56,112 bases of DNA from Minwuia sp. Lineage in GTDB: Bacteria; Pseudomonadota; Alphaproteobacteria; Minwuiales; Minwuiaceae. Both the position numbers and the translations under genes were made by a program. This document shows, in pieces, positions 23,686 through 32,697 of the stretch (position 1 is the first letter of the stretch; each line of letters starts with the position of its first letter). The notes below the pieces were generated by a model that was not told the DNA's origin, made no database searches, and worked only from the letters and a program-made list of their open reading frames with translations. The DNA lies in contig JARGNO010000009.1 of NCBI GenBank assembly GCA_029213165.1, positions 38,428 through 94,539 on the forward strand. The letters run 5' to 3'.

Positions 23686-24198
23686 ATGACCGCTGTGGGC
23701 GCGGCAGAGGTGGATCATGACAGCTACAGCGATGCCTATATCCGCGAAATCCTGCAGACCGTGAAGGTCGTGGCGATGGTCGGGGCCAGCGCAAACTGGA
23801 ACCGCCCCAGCTACTTCGCCATGAAGTACATGCAGGAAAAGGGCTATCGGGTGATCCCGGTGAACCCGAAGGAGGCCGCGGCTGGCACGGTCATTCTGGG
23901 CGAACCGGCGGTGGCGACGCTGGATGACATCGATGTTGCCGTGGACATGGTGGACTGCTTCCGCAACTCCGATGCCATACCACCCATTGCCGATGACGCG
24001 ATCCGCATCGGGGCGAAGGTGCTCTGGCTGCAGCTTGGGGTAAGAAATGATGCGGCGGCGGCAAAGGCGGAGGCCGCTGGCCTGAAGGTCGTCATGAACC
24101 GTTGCCCCAAGATCGAATACGGTCGCCTGTCAGGGGAAATCGGTTGGTTCGGCGTCAATACTGGCGTCATCTCGTCCCGTCGCAAGCGCGTGGTCTGA
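23686..24198 (+). CDS. CoA-binding-domain protein (YccU-like)
   Basis: 170 residues with a single Rossmann CoA-binding domain: VVAMVGASANWNRPSYFAMKYMQEKGYRVIPVNPKEA, DDIDVAVDMVDCFRNSDAIPPIADDAIRIGAKVLWLQLGV, NRCPKIEYGRL. These resemble the CoA-binding domain of succinyl-CoA synthetase alpha and of acyl-CoA synthetases but lack any catalytic partner domain. Often linked to CoA metabolism or protein acetylation; no specific activity can be stated. Likely cotranscribed with the crotonase gene. Confidence 0.88.
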   Translation: MTAVGAAEVDHDSYSDAYIREILQTVKVVAMVGASANWNRPSYFAMKYMQEKGYRVIPVNPKEAAAGTVILGEPAVATLDDIDVAVDMVDCFRNSDAIPPIADDAIRIGAKVLWLQLGVRNDAAAAKAEAAGLKVVMNRCPKIEYGRLSGEIGWFGVNTGVISSRRKRVV

Positions 24199-24253
24199 CA
24201 GGGCCGGTGCGACTCCATCATTCGATGGAACGACGCTTACATCATACTCTTCA

Positions 24254-24393
24254 GCGAGACGCTCGCCGGTCTCCCGATAACGGCAATGCCATTTGATGGC
24301 CGCCGAGATACCCAACCTGAAGCGCCACGCCGCCTCTCGCGCCGAAACATCTTCTTCCGCAAGGATTGAGGCCATTCTTGCATTTTCGGGCAT
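24254..24393 (-). pseudogene. IS630-type transposase N-terminal relic
   Basis: On the minus strand from ATG 24393 the frame reads ENARMASILAEEDVSAREAAWRFRLGISAAIKWHCRYRETGERLAEE. This matches the helix-turn-helix head of IS630-family transposases (the REAA-RF-VS--AI-W-R--RETG pattern). Nothing of the catalytic DDE domain follows; the frame wanders into unrelated sequence after about 45 codons. It is a decayed fragment and explains most of the 320-base gap before the TRIC gene. No terminal repeats are evident. Confidence 0.6.
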
Positions 24394-24519
24394 AGCCTGT
24401 TGCCCGCGCCAATCCGACGAGTCGAGCGTGATGCAGACGCTTGTGTTTCCTATGGCGTCTGCCTAAGCAAGCCGATGCCGGGGCCATCGATGCCCGGCAA
24501 TGCGAAGAGGATCTGCAGT

Positions 24520-25182
24520 TTGGAATTCGCCGGAAAGTTTCCGCTTCTGTTCGGTGCCGACATGCTGGCTGCCGTGGCATTTGCCGTCACCGGGGCACTT
24601 GTCGCCTCTCGCAAGGGCCTCGACATGATCGGCTTCATGTGGCTGGCGATCCTGACCGGCGTGGGCGGGGGCACATTGCGGGACCTCGTGCTTGATGTCC
24701 CGGTCTTCTGGGTTGTCGAACCGGCCCATATCGTGGCCTGCCTGTTGACAGCCGTTGTCATGTTCCAAGTCGCGCCCAAGGTCGAGTCGCGGTATCGGCT
24801 CGTGCTGTGGTTCGACGCCCTGGGGCTTGCGTTCGTGACCGTGGCCGGAACGATGAAGGGACTCGACCATGGTGCCGGACCGCTCATTGCCGTCGTCATG
24901 GGTGTTGTCACAGCTTCCTTCGGGGGGATCGTCCGCGATGTTGTCGGAAATGAGCAATCCGTCATCCTGCGCCGCGAAATCTACGTGCTGGCCGCGCTGC
25001 TGGGGGGATCGACCTATGTCATTCTGTCGTCCCTTGCCCTCGAACGATTCGAGGCAGCGATCTGCGCCTTTGTGGTCACCTTCGTCGTGCGTGGTCTGGC
25101 CATCGTGTTCGGCTGGTCGCTGCCGAGCTATTATCGGGAACCGCGCCCGATCGATGTTTCCACGCGTCGGGACAAGAAGTGA
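24520..25182 (+). CDS. TRIC-type (UPF0126/YicG) cation channel family protein
   Basis: About 220 residues from a TTG at 24520, which has GAAGAGG nine bases upstream; starting there gives the standard short N-terminus followed at once by the first helix. Seven hydrophobic helices are visible with the two UPF0126 repeats: GADMLAAVAFAVTGALVASRKGLDMIGF and LVLWFDALGLAFVTVAGTMKGLDHG, each followed by the signature GGGTLRDLVLDVPVFW or GGIVRDVVGNEQSVIL. Prokaryotic homologues form trimeric cation channels. It is flanked on both sides by transposase relics, so it may have arrived with them. Confidence 0.88.
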   Translation: MEFAGKFPLLFGADMLAAVAFAVTGALVASRKGLDMIGFMWLAILTGVGGGTLRDLVLDVPVFWVVEPAHIVACLLTAVVMFQVAPKVESRYRLVLWFDALGLAFVTVAGTMKGLDHGAGPLIAVVMGVVTASFGGIVRDVVGNEQSVILRREIYVLAALLGGSTYVILSSLALERFEAAICAFVVTFVVRGLAIVFGWSLPSYYREPRPIDVSTRRDKK

Positions 25183-25206
25183 GGCTTTCCACTCGGGAAG
25201 CGCGCC

Positions 25207-25500
25207 CTATTGATGTGACCCCAGCTTCCTACCAGCCGGGATTGGAACCCCAGCGAACTTGTTGCGCATGAGCGCGGTTGTGGCGATGGCCTTCGTAGCG
25301 GAGACCGCAGGGCACGGCGAAGCAGGCCATTGCCTATCCAGTCCGGCGGCGAATGCCGCCGGTGTTGCGTATCCAAGGGAAGAGTGCGGCCGTTACCGGT
25401 TGTAATCCTCCGCCCAGGCCGCGATCTCGACGCGGGCATGGTCAACGCTGCGGAAAAGCGTCTCGTAGAGCCGTTCGTCTCGCATGTGTCCGTTGAAGCT
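25207..25500 (-). pseudogene. IS3-family transposase (OrfB) C-terminal relic
   Basis: The minus strand from 25500 reads SFNGHMRDERLYETLF, then HARVEIAAWAEDYNR, an in-frame stop (25393-25395), RPHSSLGYATPAAFAAGLDRQ, and TTALMRNKFAG, ending at a stop at 25207. This is the well-known end of IS3-group DDE transposases (SFNGRMRDE..LGYxTPAAF). Only the last ~95 codons survive, carrying a nonsense mutation. The 5' side is cut exactly at the stop codon of the PAS gene, in the same frame. This fills the otherwise gene-free stretch 25183-25500. Confidence 0.8.
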
Positions 25501-26013
25501 CTAGTCGTCCAGGATCGTGATGAAGTCGATGGCCACCAGAACCTGATCAACACAGGTGCCCTCGGCAGACAGGGGCAGGGCAACGAGTTCGCAGCGCTTG
25601 AAGTCCTGATGCGGACCGACATAGGGCATCGGTCGTGTGCATGGCAGGCCCCGCTCGGCGACCTGGCGCAGCATTTCCCAATACTCTCCGGGACCCGCCT
25701 GATGCGGCAACTCACTGACCCGGCAGCCCTTCAGTGGTCCCTTCATGTTTTCGTCGATCAGCGTTCCGGTCAGCCGATAGACGAAATCAAGCGGGTCGCG
25801 CTCCACGCCCAGTATCATCACGTTCGGCAGATGCTCGACGATATCCATCGGATTGAGATCGCGTCTGAGCGGCCAGATTCGCTCCCCGCGAATGAACTCC
25901 CAATACCGGAGTGTCTCGAGTGTGACGGTGGAGGAAAGCTGTCCGCAGACTTCACTCACCGCGTCCCTGATCTCTGGCTCGCGTGCCTTGGTCAACATTT
26001 CTTGCCCGGTCAT
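25501..26013 (-). CDS. PAS-domain (PAS_5-like) protein, C-terminus possibly altered by IS3 junction
   Basis: 170 residues. TLETLRYWEFIRGERIWPLRRDLNPMDIVEHLPNVMILGVERDPLDFVYRLTGTLIDENMKGPLKGCRVSEL resembles the PAS_5 domain common in alphaproteobacterial stand-alone proteins. In these the phrases W-LRGDR-MP-R-D-DP-DI and Y-R--G- recur. No output domain follows. Its TAG stop at 25501-25503 directly abuts an IS3 transposase relic that continues in the same frame, so the natural C-terminus may be lost. Role unknown; these proteins are thought to sense or signal, but that is not shown here. Confidence 0.7.
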   Translation of the reverse strand: MTGQEMLTKAREPEIRDAVSEVCGQLSSTVTLETLRYWEFIRGERIWPLRRDLNPMDIVEHLPNVMILGVERDPLDFVYRLTGTLIDENMKGPLKGCRVSELPHQAGPGEYWEMLRQVAERGLPCTRPMPYVGPHQDFKRCELVALPLSAEGTCVDQVLVAIDFITILDD

Positions 26014-26236
26014 TGGTGGTCATTACCGGGGCCAAAACTTTCGGTCCCGGTATTGCAACACCCCTGCAAAGGGAATTATTCAAACAAATTGTGATGAGGG
26101 TCATGTTTTTCTGATGGCGAACCGGAATTGCCGATCAGATGGCAGGATATGCCGTCCATGTTGACGATTGATTAACACTCATCTGTTGCACTGCGATGAT
26201 GCAACCGAATCGTTTCGACACCAGAGGCCCGATTTC
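26014..26236. other. Divergent intergenic region
   Basis: Separates the PAS gene (-) and the SprA-related gene (+). AT-richer than its surroundings, with a run of A/T near 26075-26125, as expected for two divergent promoters. No clear -35/-10 pair or known operator is visible. Confidence 0.3.
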
Positions 26237-27190
26237 ATGATCGGCGCGCTGCAAGCAGGCCGCGCAGATGGTCTTGCCCTGGTATCGCGATCCCAGCCGT
26301 CGCCCGGACGCGGTGCAGAGACACGTGAAACCGGGCGGGATGCCGCGCAGCAGTCCCCGGGCTTTCGCGAAGCGCGTGGGTCAGTGGTTGCCGGGGGCAC
26401 CCTTATCGCGGCCCAGATTGCGGCAAGCGAGGAATCGCGGACATCCGAGAGGCCCGGCACTGATCCGAAACAATCCGCCACGACAGGCACGGAACTGACG
26501 GAGCAGGAGCGCGAGCAGGTCAAGGAACTGCAGGCACGCGACCGTGAGGTCCGGACCCACGAGCAGGCGCATGCGATTGCTGGTGGCCAGTACGCCGGAT
26601 CGCCCGAATACGAAATGGAGAAAGGCCCGGATGGCCGGAGCTACGCTGTTGGCGGACATGTTTCCATCAGTACCAGCCCCGTTGCCGGTGACCCGGAAGC
26701 GACCATCGCCAAGATGGAGGTCGTGAAGCGCGCCGCGCTGGCTCCGGCGGAACCATCAGGGGCCGACCGCAGTGTTGCCGCCGATGCGGAGAGCAAGCGC
26801 GCTGATGCCCGAAGCGAACTCAACAGTATCCGTGCCGAGGAGCGCAAGGCGGCGCTGGAGGAATCCCGCGACAAGTCTGATGCGGAGGATGAAGCCATCC
26901 GCGAAGACGACGGCGCCAGGGCAAATGAGCAGAAGCCGGTCGATGCTGCCGCAGTTCCCGGCTTCGGCCCAGCCCGGTCGGAGGACCGCGAAGCAGGTGA
27001 CCGCCAAACATTTGGTGACGGGAATGAACAGGCTATCTCCGACAGGTCAGCACGGACCGACCGGAGAGAGGACGATGCCACCGCCCGCGACTTCGCCGCA
27101 TTCCTGAGCCAGAGCGGTACGGACCGTACCCGCGCGGACCTGCAGCCCGGCCTGTCGGCCCAACGCCAGAGCATTGATATCCGGCTCTGA
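26237..27190 (+). CDS. SprA-related putative metalloprotease (HEQAH motif)
   Basis: 317 residues from ATG 26237 (GAGG nine bases upstream); a TTG at 26168 is in frame but lacks a ribosome site. A low-complexity N-terminal third precedes ELTEQEREQVKELQARDREVRTHEQAHAIAGGQYAGSPEYEMEKGPDGRSYAVGGHVSIS. There the HEQAH (HExxH) zinc-site motif and the GP-G--YAVGGEV-like phrase match the SprA-related family. The C-terminal half is highly charged and Ala/Asp/Glu/Arg-rich, likely disordered or coiled. No signal peptide. Family function is unproven. The next gene is convergent, 21 bases away. Confidence 0.75.
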   Translation: MIGALQAGRADGLALVSRSQPSPGRGAETRETGRDAAQQSPGFREARGSVVAGGTLIAAQIAASEESRTSERPGTDPKQSATTGTELTEQEREQVKELQARDREVRTHEQAHAIAGGQYAGSPEYEMEKGPDGRSYAVGGHVSISTSPVAGDPEATIAKMEVVKRAALAPAEPSGADRSVAADAESKRADARSELNSIRAEERKAALEESRDKSDAEDEAIREDDGARANEQKPVDAAAVPGFGPARSEDREAGDRQTFGDGNEQAISDRSARTDRREDDATARDFAAFLSQSGTDRTRADLQPGLSAQRQSIDIRL

Positions 27191-27211
27191 GAAGCTGATT
27201 CCTGACTGGCA

Positions 27212-28177
27212 CTATTGAATTGCTTCAACAGGTAACGAGAATTTCGCGAGAATTTGCTTCAACCTGGAAGCCAGCAGTTCACTGTCGCCCGCCGCATCCC
27301 GTGAGGCAATACAGACCATGCCAACGTCCGATCCTGGAGGCGCGGGCGTGACTTCAGCACGGCTGCCGACGATCTGAACGAGCATCAGGCCGGCGCGGAA
27401 ATCCTGCACGACCCCCTTGGCTCTCAGCAGTCCCAGATCCGGCGCAATCAGCCTGTCCGCAATGGCCTGTGCATCCACAGGCCCTTCCGGAACCGCCGAC
27501 GCCGAGACCAGTTGATGATGATCGCCGTGCAGCGGTCCCGGTTGCCCTGTCGCTGCTTCCCGGGCCTCGCGGAAGCCGAGCAGGATCTCTGGGGGAAGCT
27601 GACCTCTCTCCGTGCTGACCTGGCGGGCGGCGGGATATTCGCTGATCAGCCAGTCCCTGACTGCCTCCCGTTCCGAAGGCGGCACCAGGTCGGTCCGGTT
27701 CAACACGATGATGTCAGCCTGCGCGAACTGCTGCCGGACCGTGTCGCCGAGATACCGGTCACCTGCACGCTGCCGCGCGGTTTCCGCGTCAGCCATGACC
27801 ACAACACCGGCAAGTTCATAGTCGGGCAGAATACCGACGGTCGCGGCAATGGCACCGGGCAGGGCAACGCCGCTGGCTTCCAGCAGCACATGGTCCGGGC
27901 GGGGTATCATCTTCGTCAGGTCCAGCATGGCCAGGACCAGATCGTTGCCATAGCTGCAACAGACACAACCGCCGGCGATCGCGATCAGATTGTCGTCCTC
28001 CGCCTCGATCAGATCGGCATCGATCGGCAGGTCACCGAATTCATTGACCAGCACAGCCAGCCGACGGCCTGCCGCGTGGCGCAGCAGGTGGTTGACCAGC
28101 GTCGTCTTGCCCGCACCCAGGTAGCCGCCGATCACGGTGACCGGCAGGGGGGCGGTGCTGCTGTCCGTCGTGCTCAT
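27212..28177 (-). CDS. COG0523 (CobW/YeiR-like) GTPase, putative metal chaperone
   Basis: 321 residues. G3E GTPase: Walker A GGYLGAGKTTLVNHLL, the metal-binding CxCC motif in IAGGCVCCSYGNDL, VLLEASGVALPGA as the switch/Walker B part, and NRTD for guanine recognition. A short His cluster (HGDHH) sits near residue 220. COG0523 proteins load zinc, cobalt or similar metals into client enzymes. Its start overlaps the stop of the YtcJ-like amidohydrolase by ATGA and it is last in the ABC-importer operon, so that metal-dependent amidohydrolase is the obvious candidate client. Confidence 0.9.
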   Translation of the reverse strand: MSTTDSSTAPLPVTVIGGYLGAGKTTLVNHLLRHAAGRRLAVLVNEFGDLPIDADLIEAEDDNLIAIAGGCVCCSYGNDLVLAMLDLTKMIPRPDHVLLEASGVALPGAIAATVGILPDYELAGVVVMADAETARQRAGDRYLGDTVRQQFAQADIIVLNRTDLVPPSEREAVRDWLISEYPAARQVSTERGQLPPEILLGFREAREAATGQPGPLHGDHHQLVSASAVPEGPVDAQAIADRLIAPDLGLLRAKGVVQDFRAGLMLVQIVGSRAEVTPAPPGSDVGMVCIASRDAAGDSELLASRLKQILAKFSLPVEAIQ

Positions 28178-29814
28178 ATCCCGGCGGCTGGGAATATCCG
28201 TCCGCCGAGAACCGTGCCCCAGACACCGACGTCTTTCAGCTTCTCTGCCCCGATCTCCCTCGGGTCATCCTCCAGCACGGCGAAGTCCGCCCGCTTGCCG
28301 GTCTCGATGGAGCCGATCTCGCCATCCAGCTTCAGCGTATAGGCGGCGCCAAGCGTGATGGCGCGCAACGCCGTATCCACATCGATACGTTCGTTCTCGC
28401 CCAGCGTGCGGCCGGAGGCTGTCTGGCGGTTCACCGCACACCAGGCGGTGAACAGCGGTCCCAGTGGCGTTACCGGCGCATCGGAATGGATGGCCATGGG
28501 CACACCGGTTGCGACGGCGGTGGCGCAGGCGTTCATGCGTTCCGCCCGTTCCGGTCCCACCGTCATCGCAAAATGCTGGTCGCCCCAGTAGAAATGGTGG
28601 TTCGGAAAAAGGTTCACGCACATGCCCAGTGCCTTCATGCGACGGAACTGCGCCGCGTCGGCAAGCTGGCAGTGCTGCAGCGTGAAACGGTGGTCGGGGG
28701 CAGGGTGACGCCGCAGGGCTTCCTCCAGGCACTCCATCACAAGCTCGGTTGCTTCGTCTCCATTGGTGTGGGTGTGGACCTGTACACCCTTTTCCAGGGC
28801 CAGGGCGAACATCTCCCGCAATTGCTCCGGCGGAACATACCAGAGGCCGTTCGGGGCGCCGTTGTAATAGCCGGGCCAGCGCAGGCGTGCCGAAAAGCCC
28901 TGGATCGAGCCATCGGAGACCACCTTGATGATGCCGAGACGCAGCTTCTCGGTGCTCATGCCGCGCAGTTCCAGGGCACGATCAACGATTTCCGGCACCG
29001 TCATGTTCTGCAGCCGCCGAAGGGAGACGATGCGCGCCGGATAGTCGGCCTCCCCCGTCACCCGGAGCATCATCGAAACCGCATCGGGGGGCAGCAGGTT
29101 TGCCAGATCGGCCGCTGTGGTGACACCGGCGCGCACGCAGAGGCGGGCAAACTGGCGAAGTCCCGACTCATCGCAGGCCAGCAGGTCCCGGTCGAAGCCC
29201 ACATGGATGCCGACCGGAGTCATCGCGTCCGGTCCCTTCAGTTCGCCGGTTGGCAGGCCGTCGCTGCCCAGCGGAATGCCCGGATGATTGATGCCGGTCC
29301 GCAGCAATCCCGCCAGTTCCAATGCCCTGGTATTGACGTTCAGGATGTGGCCGGACGCATTCAGGACGCCGACCGGGCGGTCCGAAGCGACCTTGTCCAG
29401 ATCATGGCGATCAACCCGCCGGTCGCCGTAGTAGATCGCATCCAGCGACCAGCCGGCGAGGGGGGTGTCCGGCCCGTCCAGTTTCGCTGCAGCATCCTGC
29501 AGTCGCTCGACCACTGCCTCGATGGATCGCGCGCCCTCCCAGATGTGGCCATCAGGATCCATGCGATCGAAGTAACCGCAATAGATGTAGCGCCAGAAAG
29601 TGCCCTCCATCGTATGGCTGTGACCCTCCACCAGGCCCGGCATCAGGATCTTGTCGGCGAACCGCTCATCCAGTTCGTGTGCGCCCCAGCCCACCAGTTC
29701 TTCCAGGGTGCCTGCGCCCAGAATGCGACCGTCGCGGACTGCCACGTGAGTGGCTTCCGGACGGTTGGGGTTCATCGTGATGATCTTTCGGGCGCTGTAG
29801 ATCGTGAAACTCAT
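28174..29814 (-). CDS. YtcJ-like metal-dependent amidohydrolase
   Basis: 546 residues, the usual length for the YtcJ branch of amidohydrolase-3. [35 protein letters not shown], then the metal site GLVEGHSHTMEG (H-x-H), QVHTHTNGDEATELVMECLEEA, RFTLQHCQLADAAQFRRMKALGM, AIHSDAPVTPLGPL and the C-terminal EIGSIETGKRADFAVLEDDP. No signal peptide, so cytoplasmic. It is sandwiched and coupled (ATGA overlaps) between the DppF-like ATPase and the metal chaperone, so it probably hydrolyses a peptide- or amide-like compound brought in by that importer. Substrate unknown. Confidence 0.92.
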   Translation of the reverse strand: MSFTIYSARKIITMNPNRPEATHVAVRDGRILGAGTLEELVGWGAHELDERFADKILMPGLVEGHSHTMEGTFWRYIYCGYFDRMDPDGHIWEGARSIEAVVERLQDAAAKLDGPDTPLAGWSLDAIYYGDRRVDRHDLDKVASDRPVGVLNASGHILNVNTRALELAGLLRTGINHPGIPLGSDGLPTGELKGPDAMTPVGIHVGFDRDLLACDESGLRQFARLCVRAGVTTAADLANLLPPDAVSMMLRVTGEADYPARIVSLRRLQNMTVPEIVDRALELRGMSTEKLRLGIIKVVSDGSIQGFSARLRWPGYYNGAPNGLWYVPPEQLREMFALALEKGVQVHTHTNGDEATELVMECLEEALRRHPAPDHRFTLQHCQLADAAQFRRMKALGMCVNLFPNHHFYWGDQHFAMTVGPERAERMNACATAVATGVPMAIHSDAPVTPLGPLFTAWCAVNRQTASGRTLGENERIDVDTALRAITLGAAYTLKLDGEIGSIETGKRADFAVLEDDPREIGAEKLKDVGVWGTVLGGRIFPAAGI

Positions 29815-30827
29815 GCCTCGATGGCCTCCATGTGCGGTGCCTTTCCATCATCGCTGACAAGATGGCAGGCGACCAGATGACCGGGGCGGATCGCGCGCAA
29901 CGGCGGGTCGCTCTGCCGACAGCGATCCTCGGCAAAGGGGCAGCGACCGGCAAAGCGACAGCCGGGCGGCAGGTCGATGGGACTTGGCGGATCACCCTGC
30001 AGGCGGACACGGTTCTGACCGCCCTTCGCGGAAGGCGCAGCCGATGGCACGGCTGACAGCAGCGCCCAAGTGTAGGGGTGCAGGGGCTGGCGGAACAGCG
30101 AGATACGGTCCGCGCGCTCGACGATCTGACCGAGATACATGACCGCGATCTCGTCGCACATGTGCTGCACGACACCAAGGTCATGGCTGATGAACAGATA
30201 GGTCAGCCCCAGTTCCGACTGCAGTCTGCGCAGCAGGTTGAGAATCTGGGCCTGGATCGCGACATCGAGTGCTGAGACCGGTTCGTCACAGACGATGACT
30301 TCGGGGTTGGTTGCCAGGGCGCGCGCAATACCGATCCGCTGTCGCTGCCCACCGGAGAACTGGTGCGGAAACAGCGCCCGCTGCTCCGGCCTCAACCCGA
30401 CCAGCCGGAAGAGTTCCGCAACCCTTTCATCCCATTCGGCCGGACTGCCGACATCCAGCAGTTCCAGCGGTTCGCGCACGATGGCACCGGCGCGGACACG
30501 CGGGTTGAGTGATGAATAGGGGTCCTGAAAGATGATCTGCATCCGCCGCCGCGCCATGCGCAGCGCCTCGCCCTGCAATTGCAGCACATCCGTACCACCC
30601 AGCATGACCGAACCGCCCGTCGCCTCCACCAGGCGCATCACGGCCAGTGCGGAGGTGGTCTTGCCGGAGCCGGATTCGCCGACGATGCCGAATGTCGTGC
30701 CCGGTGCCACATCAAAGCTGACACCATCGACGGCATGGACGAAGGAGGGTTCGCCGAACAATCCCCGCTTGCCAAGCTTGAAGTGCACCTTCAGATCCCG
30801 GACCTGCAGCAGCGGCTCTTCCGTCAT
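29811..30827 (-). CDS. Peptide-type ABC importer ATPase (DppF/OppF-like)
   Basis: 338 residues. Walker [10 protein letters not shown]-loop in [12 protein letters not shown], signature [15 protein letters not shown], Walker [13 protein letters not shown], switch His in [10 protein letters not shown], then the oligopeptide/dipeptide C-terminal extension with conserved cysteines ([15 protein letters not shown]). The second ATPase of the heterodimer that powers the DppBC-like permease encoded downstream in coordinates (upstream in transcription). Overlaps both neighbours by 4 bases. Confidence 0.95.
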   Translation of the reverse strand: MTEEPLLQVRDLKVHFKLGKRGLFGEPSFVHAVDGVSFDVAPGTTFGIVGESGSGKTTSALAVMRLVEATGGSVMLGGTDVLQLQGEALRMARRRMQIIFQDPYSSLNPRVRAGAIVREPLELLDVGSPAEWDERVAELFRLVGLRPEQRALFPHQFSGGQRQRIGIARALATNPEVIVCDEPVSALDVAIQAQILNLLRRLQSELGLTYLFISHDLGVVQHMCDEIAVMYLGQIVERADRISLFRQPLHPYTWALLSAVPSAAPSAKGGQNRVRLQGDPPSPIDLPPGCRFAGRCPFAEDRCRQSDPPLRAIRPGHLVACHLVSDDGKAPHMEAIEA

Positions 30828-31816
30828 GACGCAGCCTCCGAGACGGCCCAGCAGGCAACGCTGTGATCGCCGGGACCGGCCTTTTCGACCGGCATCATGT
30901 TGCAGTCCGGACGGCTCTCACTGCACCGGGGCGAGAAAGGGCAGCCGACACCGCCAAGCTGGCTGAGGCCCGGCACGACCCCCGGAATTTCCATCAGTTC
31001 GCGGCGCTCCACTGGCGGATCAGCCTCCAGATGCGGCACGCAGCGGATCAGCCCCTTCGTGTAGGGGTGCAGCGGTTGGCCGAGGATTTCGCCCACGGGG
31101 CCATCCTCCACTTTCCTGCCCGCATACATGACGATGACGCGCTCCGCGAGTTCCGCAATGGCACCCATGTCATGTGTGATCAGGATGATTGCCGTACCGG
31201 TCTCGGCCTGCAGGTCCTGCAGCAGATCGAAGATCTGTGCCTGCACGGTGACGTCCAGCGCGGTTGTCGGTTCGTCGGCAATCAGCACCCGGGGCCGACA
31301 CGCCAGCGCCATCGCGATCATCACCCGTTGACGCATCCCACCGGAAAGCTGGTGCGGATATTCATGCACGCGTTTCTCCGGCGCGGGAATGCCGACGGCA
31401 CGCAGCATCTCGATGGCCCGGTTCACTGCCTCGCGACGGCTCAGGCCCTGATGCAGCCTGACGGTCTCGCCGATCTGGTCACCGACCGTGAACACGGGAT
31501 TGAGGGATGTCATGGGTTCCTGGAACACCATCGAGATCTCGTTGCCCCGCACCTGGCGCAGCCGTTGTTCACCGGCTGCAACCAGATCCTCGCCATCCAG
31601 ACGGATTGATCCACCGGCGATACGGCCCATTGGCCCGGGGACAAGCCCCATGACAGCAAGTGCCGTCATCGACTTGCCGCAGCCGGATTCTCCGACGATG
31701 CCCAGCGTCCCGCCCGCATGAAGATCGAAGCTGAGGTTCTGGATGACCGGTATGATGCCATCCCGGGTATCGAACTCGACCCGCAGGTCACGGACGGAAA
31801 GGAGAGGGGGCGCCAT
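30824..31816 (-). CDS. Peptide-type ABC importer ATPase (DppD/OppD-like)
   Basis: 330 residues. Walker [28 protein letters not shown], signature [16 protein letters not shown], Walker [35 protein letters not shown], and the C-terminal Cys motif [15 protein letters not shown]. Together with the adjacent DppF-like protein it forms the nucleotide-binding pair. Starts at 31816 on the last base of the DppC-like stop region. Confidence 0.95.
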   Translation of the reverse strand: MAPPLLSVRDLRVEFDTRDGIIPVIQNLSFDLHAGGTLGIVGESGCGKSMTALAVMGLVPGPMGRIAGGSIRLDGEDLVAAGEQRLRQVRGNEISMVFQEPMTSLNPVFTVGDQIGETVRLHQGLSRREAVNRAIEMLRAVGIPAPEKRVHEYPHQLSGGMRQRVMIAMALACRPRVLIADEPTTALDVTVQAQIFDLLQDLQAETGTAIILITHDMGAIAELAERVIVMYAGRKVEDGPVGEILGQPLHPYTKGLIRCVPHLEADPPVERRELMEIPGVVPGLSQLGGVGCPFSPRCSESRPDCNMMPVEKAGPGDHSVACWAVSEAAS

Positions 31817-32697
31817 CAGCGTCGCCTCAGTTTGGGATTGAGCGCGTCGTTCAGCCCGTCACCGATCAGGCTCACGGCCAGCACGGTCAGGAAGATCGCG
31901 ACCCCGGGGAAGGTCACCGGCCACCATGCGGCCAGGATGGCCGGGCGGTTATCGCCGATCAGCTTGCCCCAGCTCATCACATTTGCATCGGACAGGCCCA
32001 GGAAGCTCAGGCCCGCCTCGAACAGGATTGCGGTGCCGACGGAGAGTGCCGCCGAGACAATCAGCGGCGGCGCGGCATTGGGCAGGATCACGCGCCAGAT
32101 GATGCGGGCGTTGGAGGCGCTGATGGATCGCGCTGCCTTCACATACTCCAGCTCGCGGATGCGCATGAACTCCGCCCGGGTCAGCCGGGCGGCGCTGGTC
32201 CATGAGACAATGCCAATGGCAAAGGCGATGGTTGTCAGCGACGGTTCGAACAGCATGACCAGCACCATGGCCAGCAGCAGTGGTGGCAGAACCTGGAAGA
32301 ATTCGGTGACGCGCATCAGGGCCTCGTCCACCCAGCCGCGGTAATAGCCTGCCAGGGCACCGACGGTGATGCCGATCGTGATGGTGATGACCGCAGCCGC
32401 CGCGCCGACTGCCAGAGTCGACTGGCCGCCGATCAGCAGTCCTGCCACCAGATCGCGGCCCAGGTAATCGGTGCCCAGCAACCAGCCTTCCTCCCCCGGC
32501 GGGGTGAGGGGGGCCCAGACAAGCTCGAACGGATCGACGGTATAGACCAGCGGTCCGACGAATGTGGTCAGGATGATCAGGGTGAAGATCGCCAGTCCGA
32601 CAATGGCGGAATTGTTGGAGATGAACATCCGCCAGGCTTCGCGCGCCGGGCTTTCGACGCGCAGTTCCTGTTCGAATTCGCGGGCGGCGTCACTCAT
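31816..32697 (-). CDS. Peptide-type ABC importer permease (DppC/OppC-like)
   Basis: 293 residues with the N-terminal OppC region ([35 protein letters not shown]), then HPLGTD-like [30 protein letters not shown], six membrane helices, and the EAA loop [33 protein letters not shown] that docks the ATPases. Ends [22 protein letters not shown] as usual. Overlaps the DppB-like gene by ATGA. Confidence 0.95.
   Translation of the reverse strand: MSDAAREFEQELRVESPAREAWRMFISNNSAIVGLAIFTLIILTTFVGPLVYTVDPFELVWAPLTPPGEEGWLLGTDYLGRDLVAGLLIGGQSTLAVGAAAAVITITIGITVGALAGYYRGWVDEALMRVTEFFQVLPPLLLAMVLVMLFEPSLTTIAFAIGIVSWTSAARLTRAEFMRIRELEYVKAARSISASNARIIWRVILPNAAPPLIVSAALSVGTAILFEAGLSFLGLSDANVMSWGKLIGDNRPAILAAWWPVTFPGVAIFLTVLAVSLIGDGLNDALNPKLRRR

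Noticed and set aside
22091-23794. A 567-codon open frame on the - strand
   Set aside because: Antisense to the amidohydrolase and enoyl-CoA hydratase genes; no domain seen.
24251-24580. 109-codon minus-strand frame near the TRIC gene
   Set aside because: It overlaps the IS630 relic in another frame and the TRIC 5' end; no recognisable protein.
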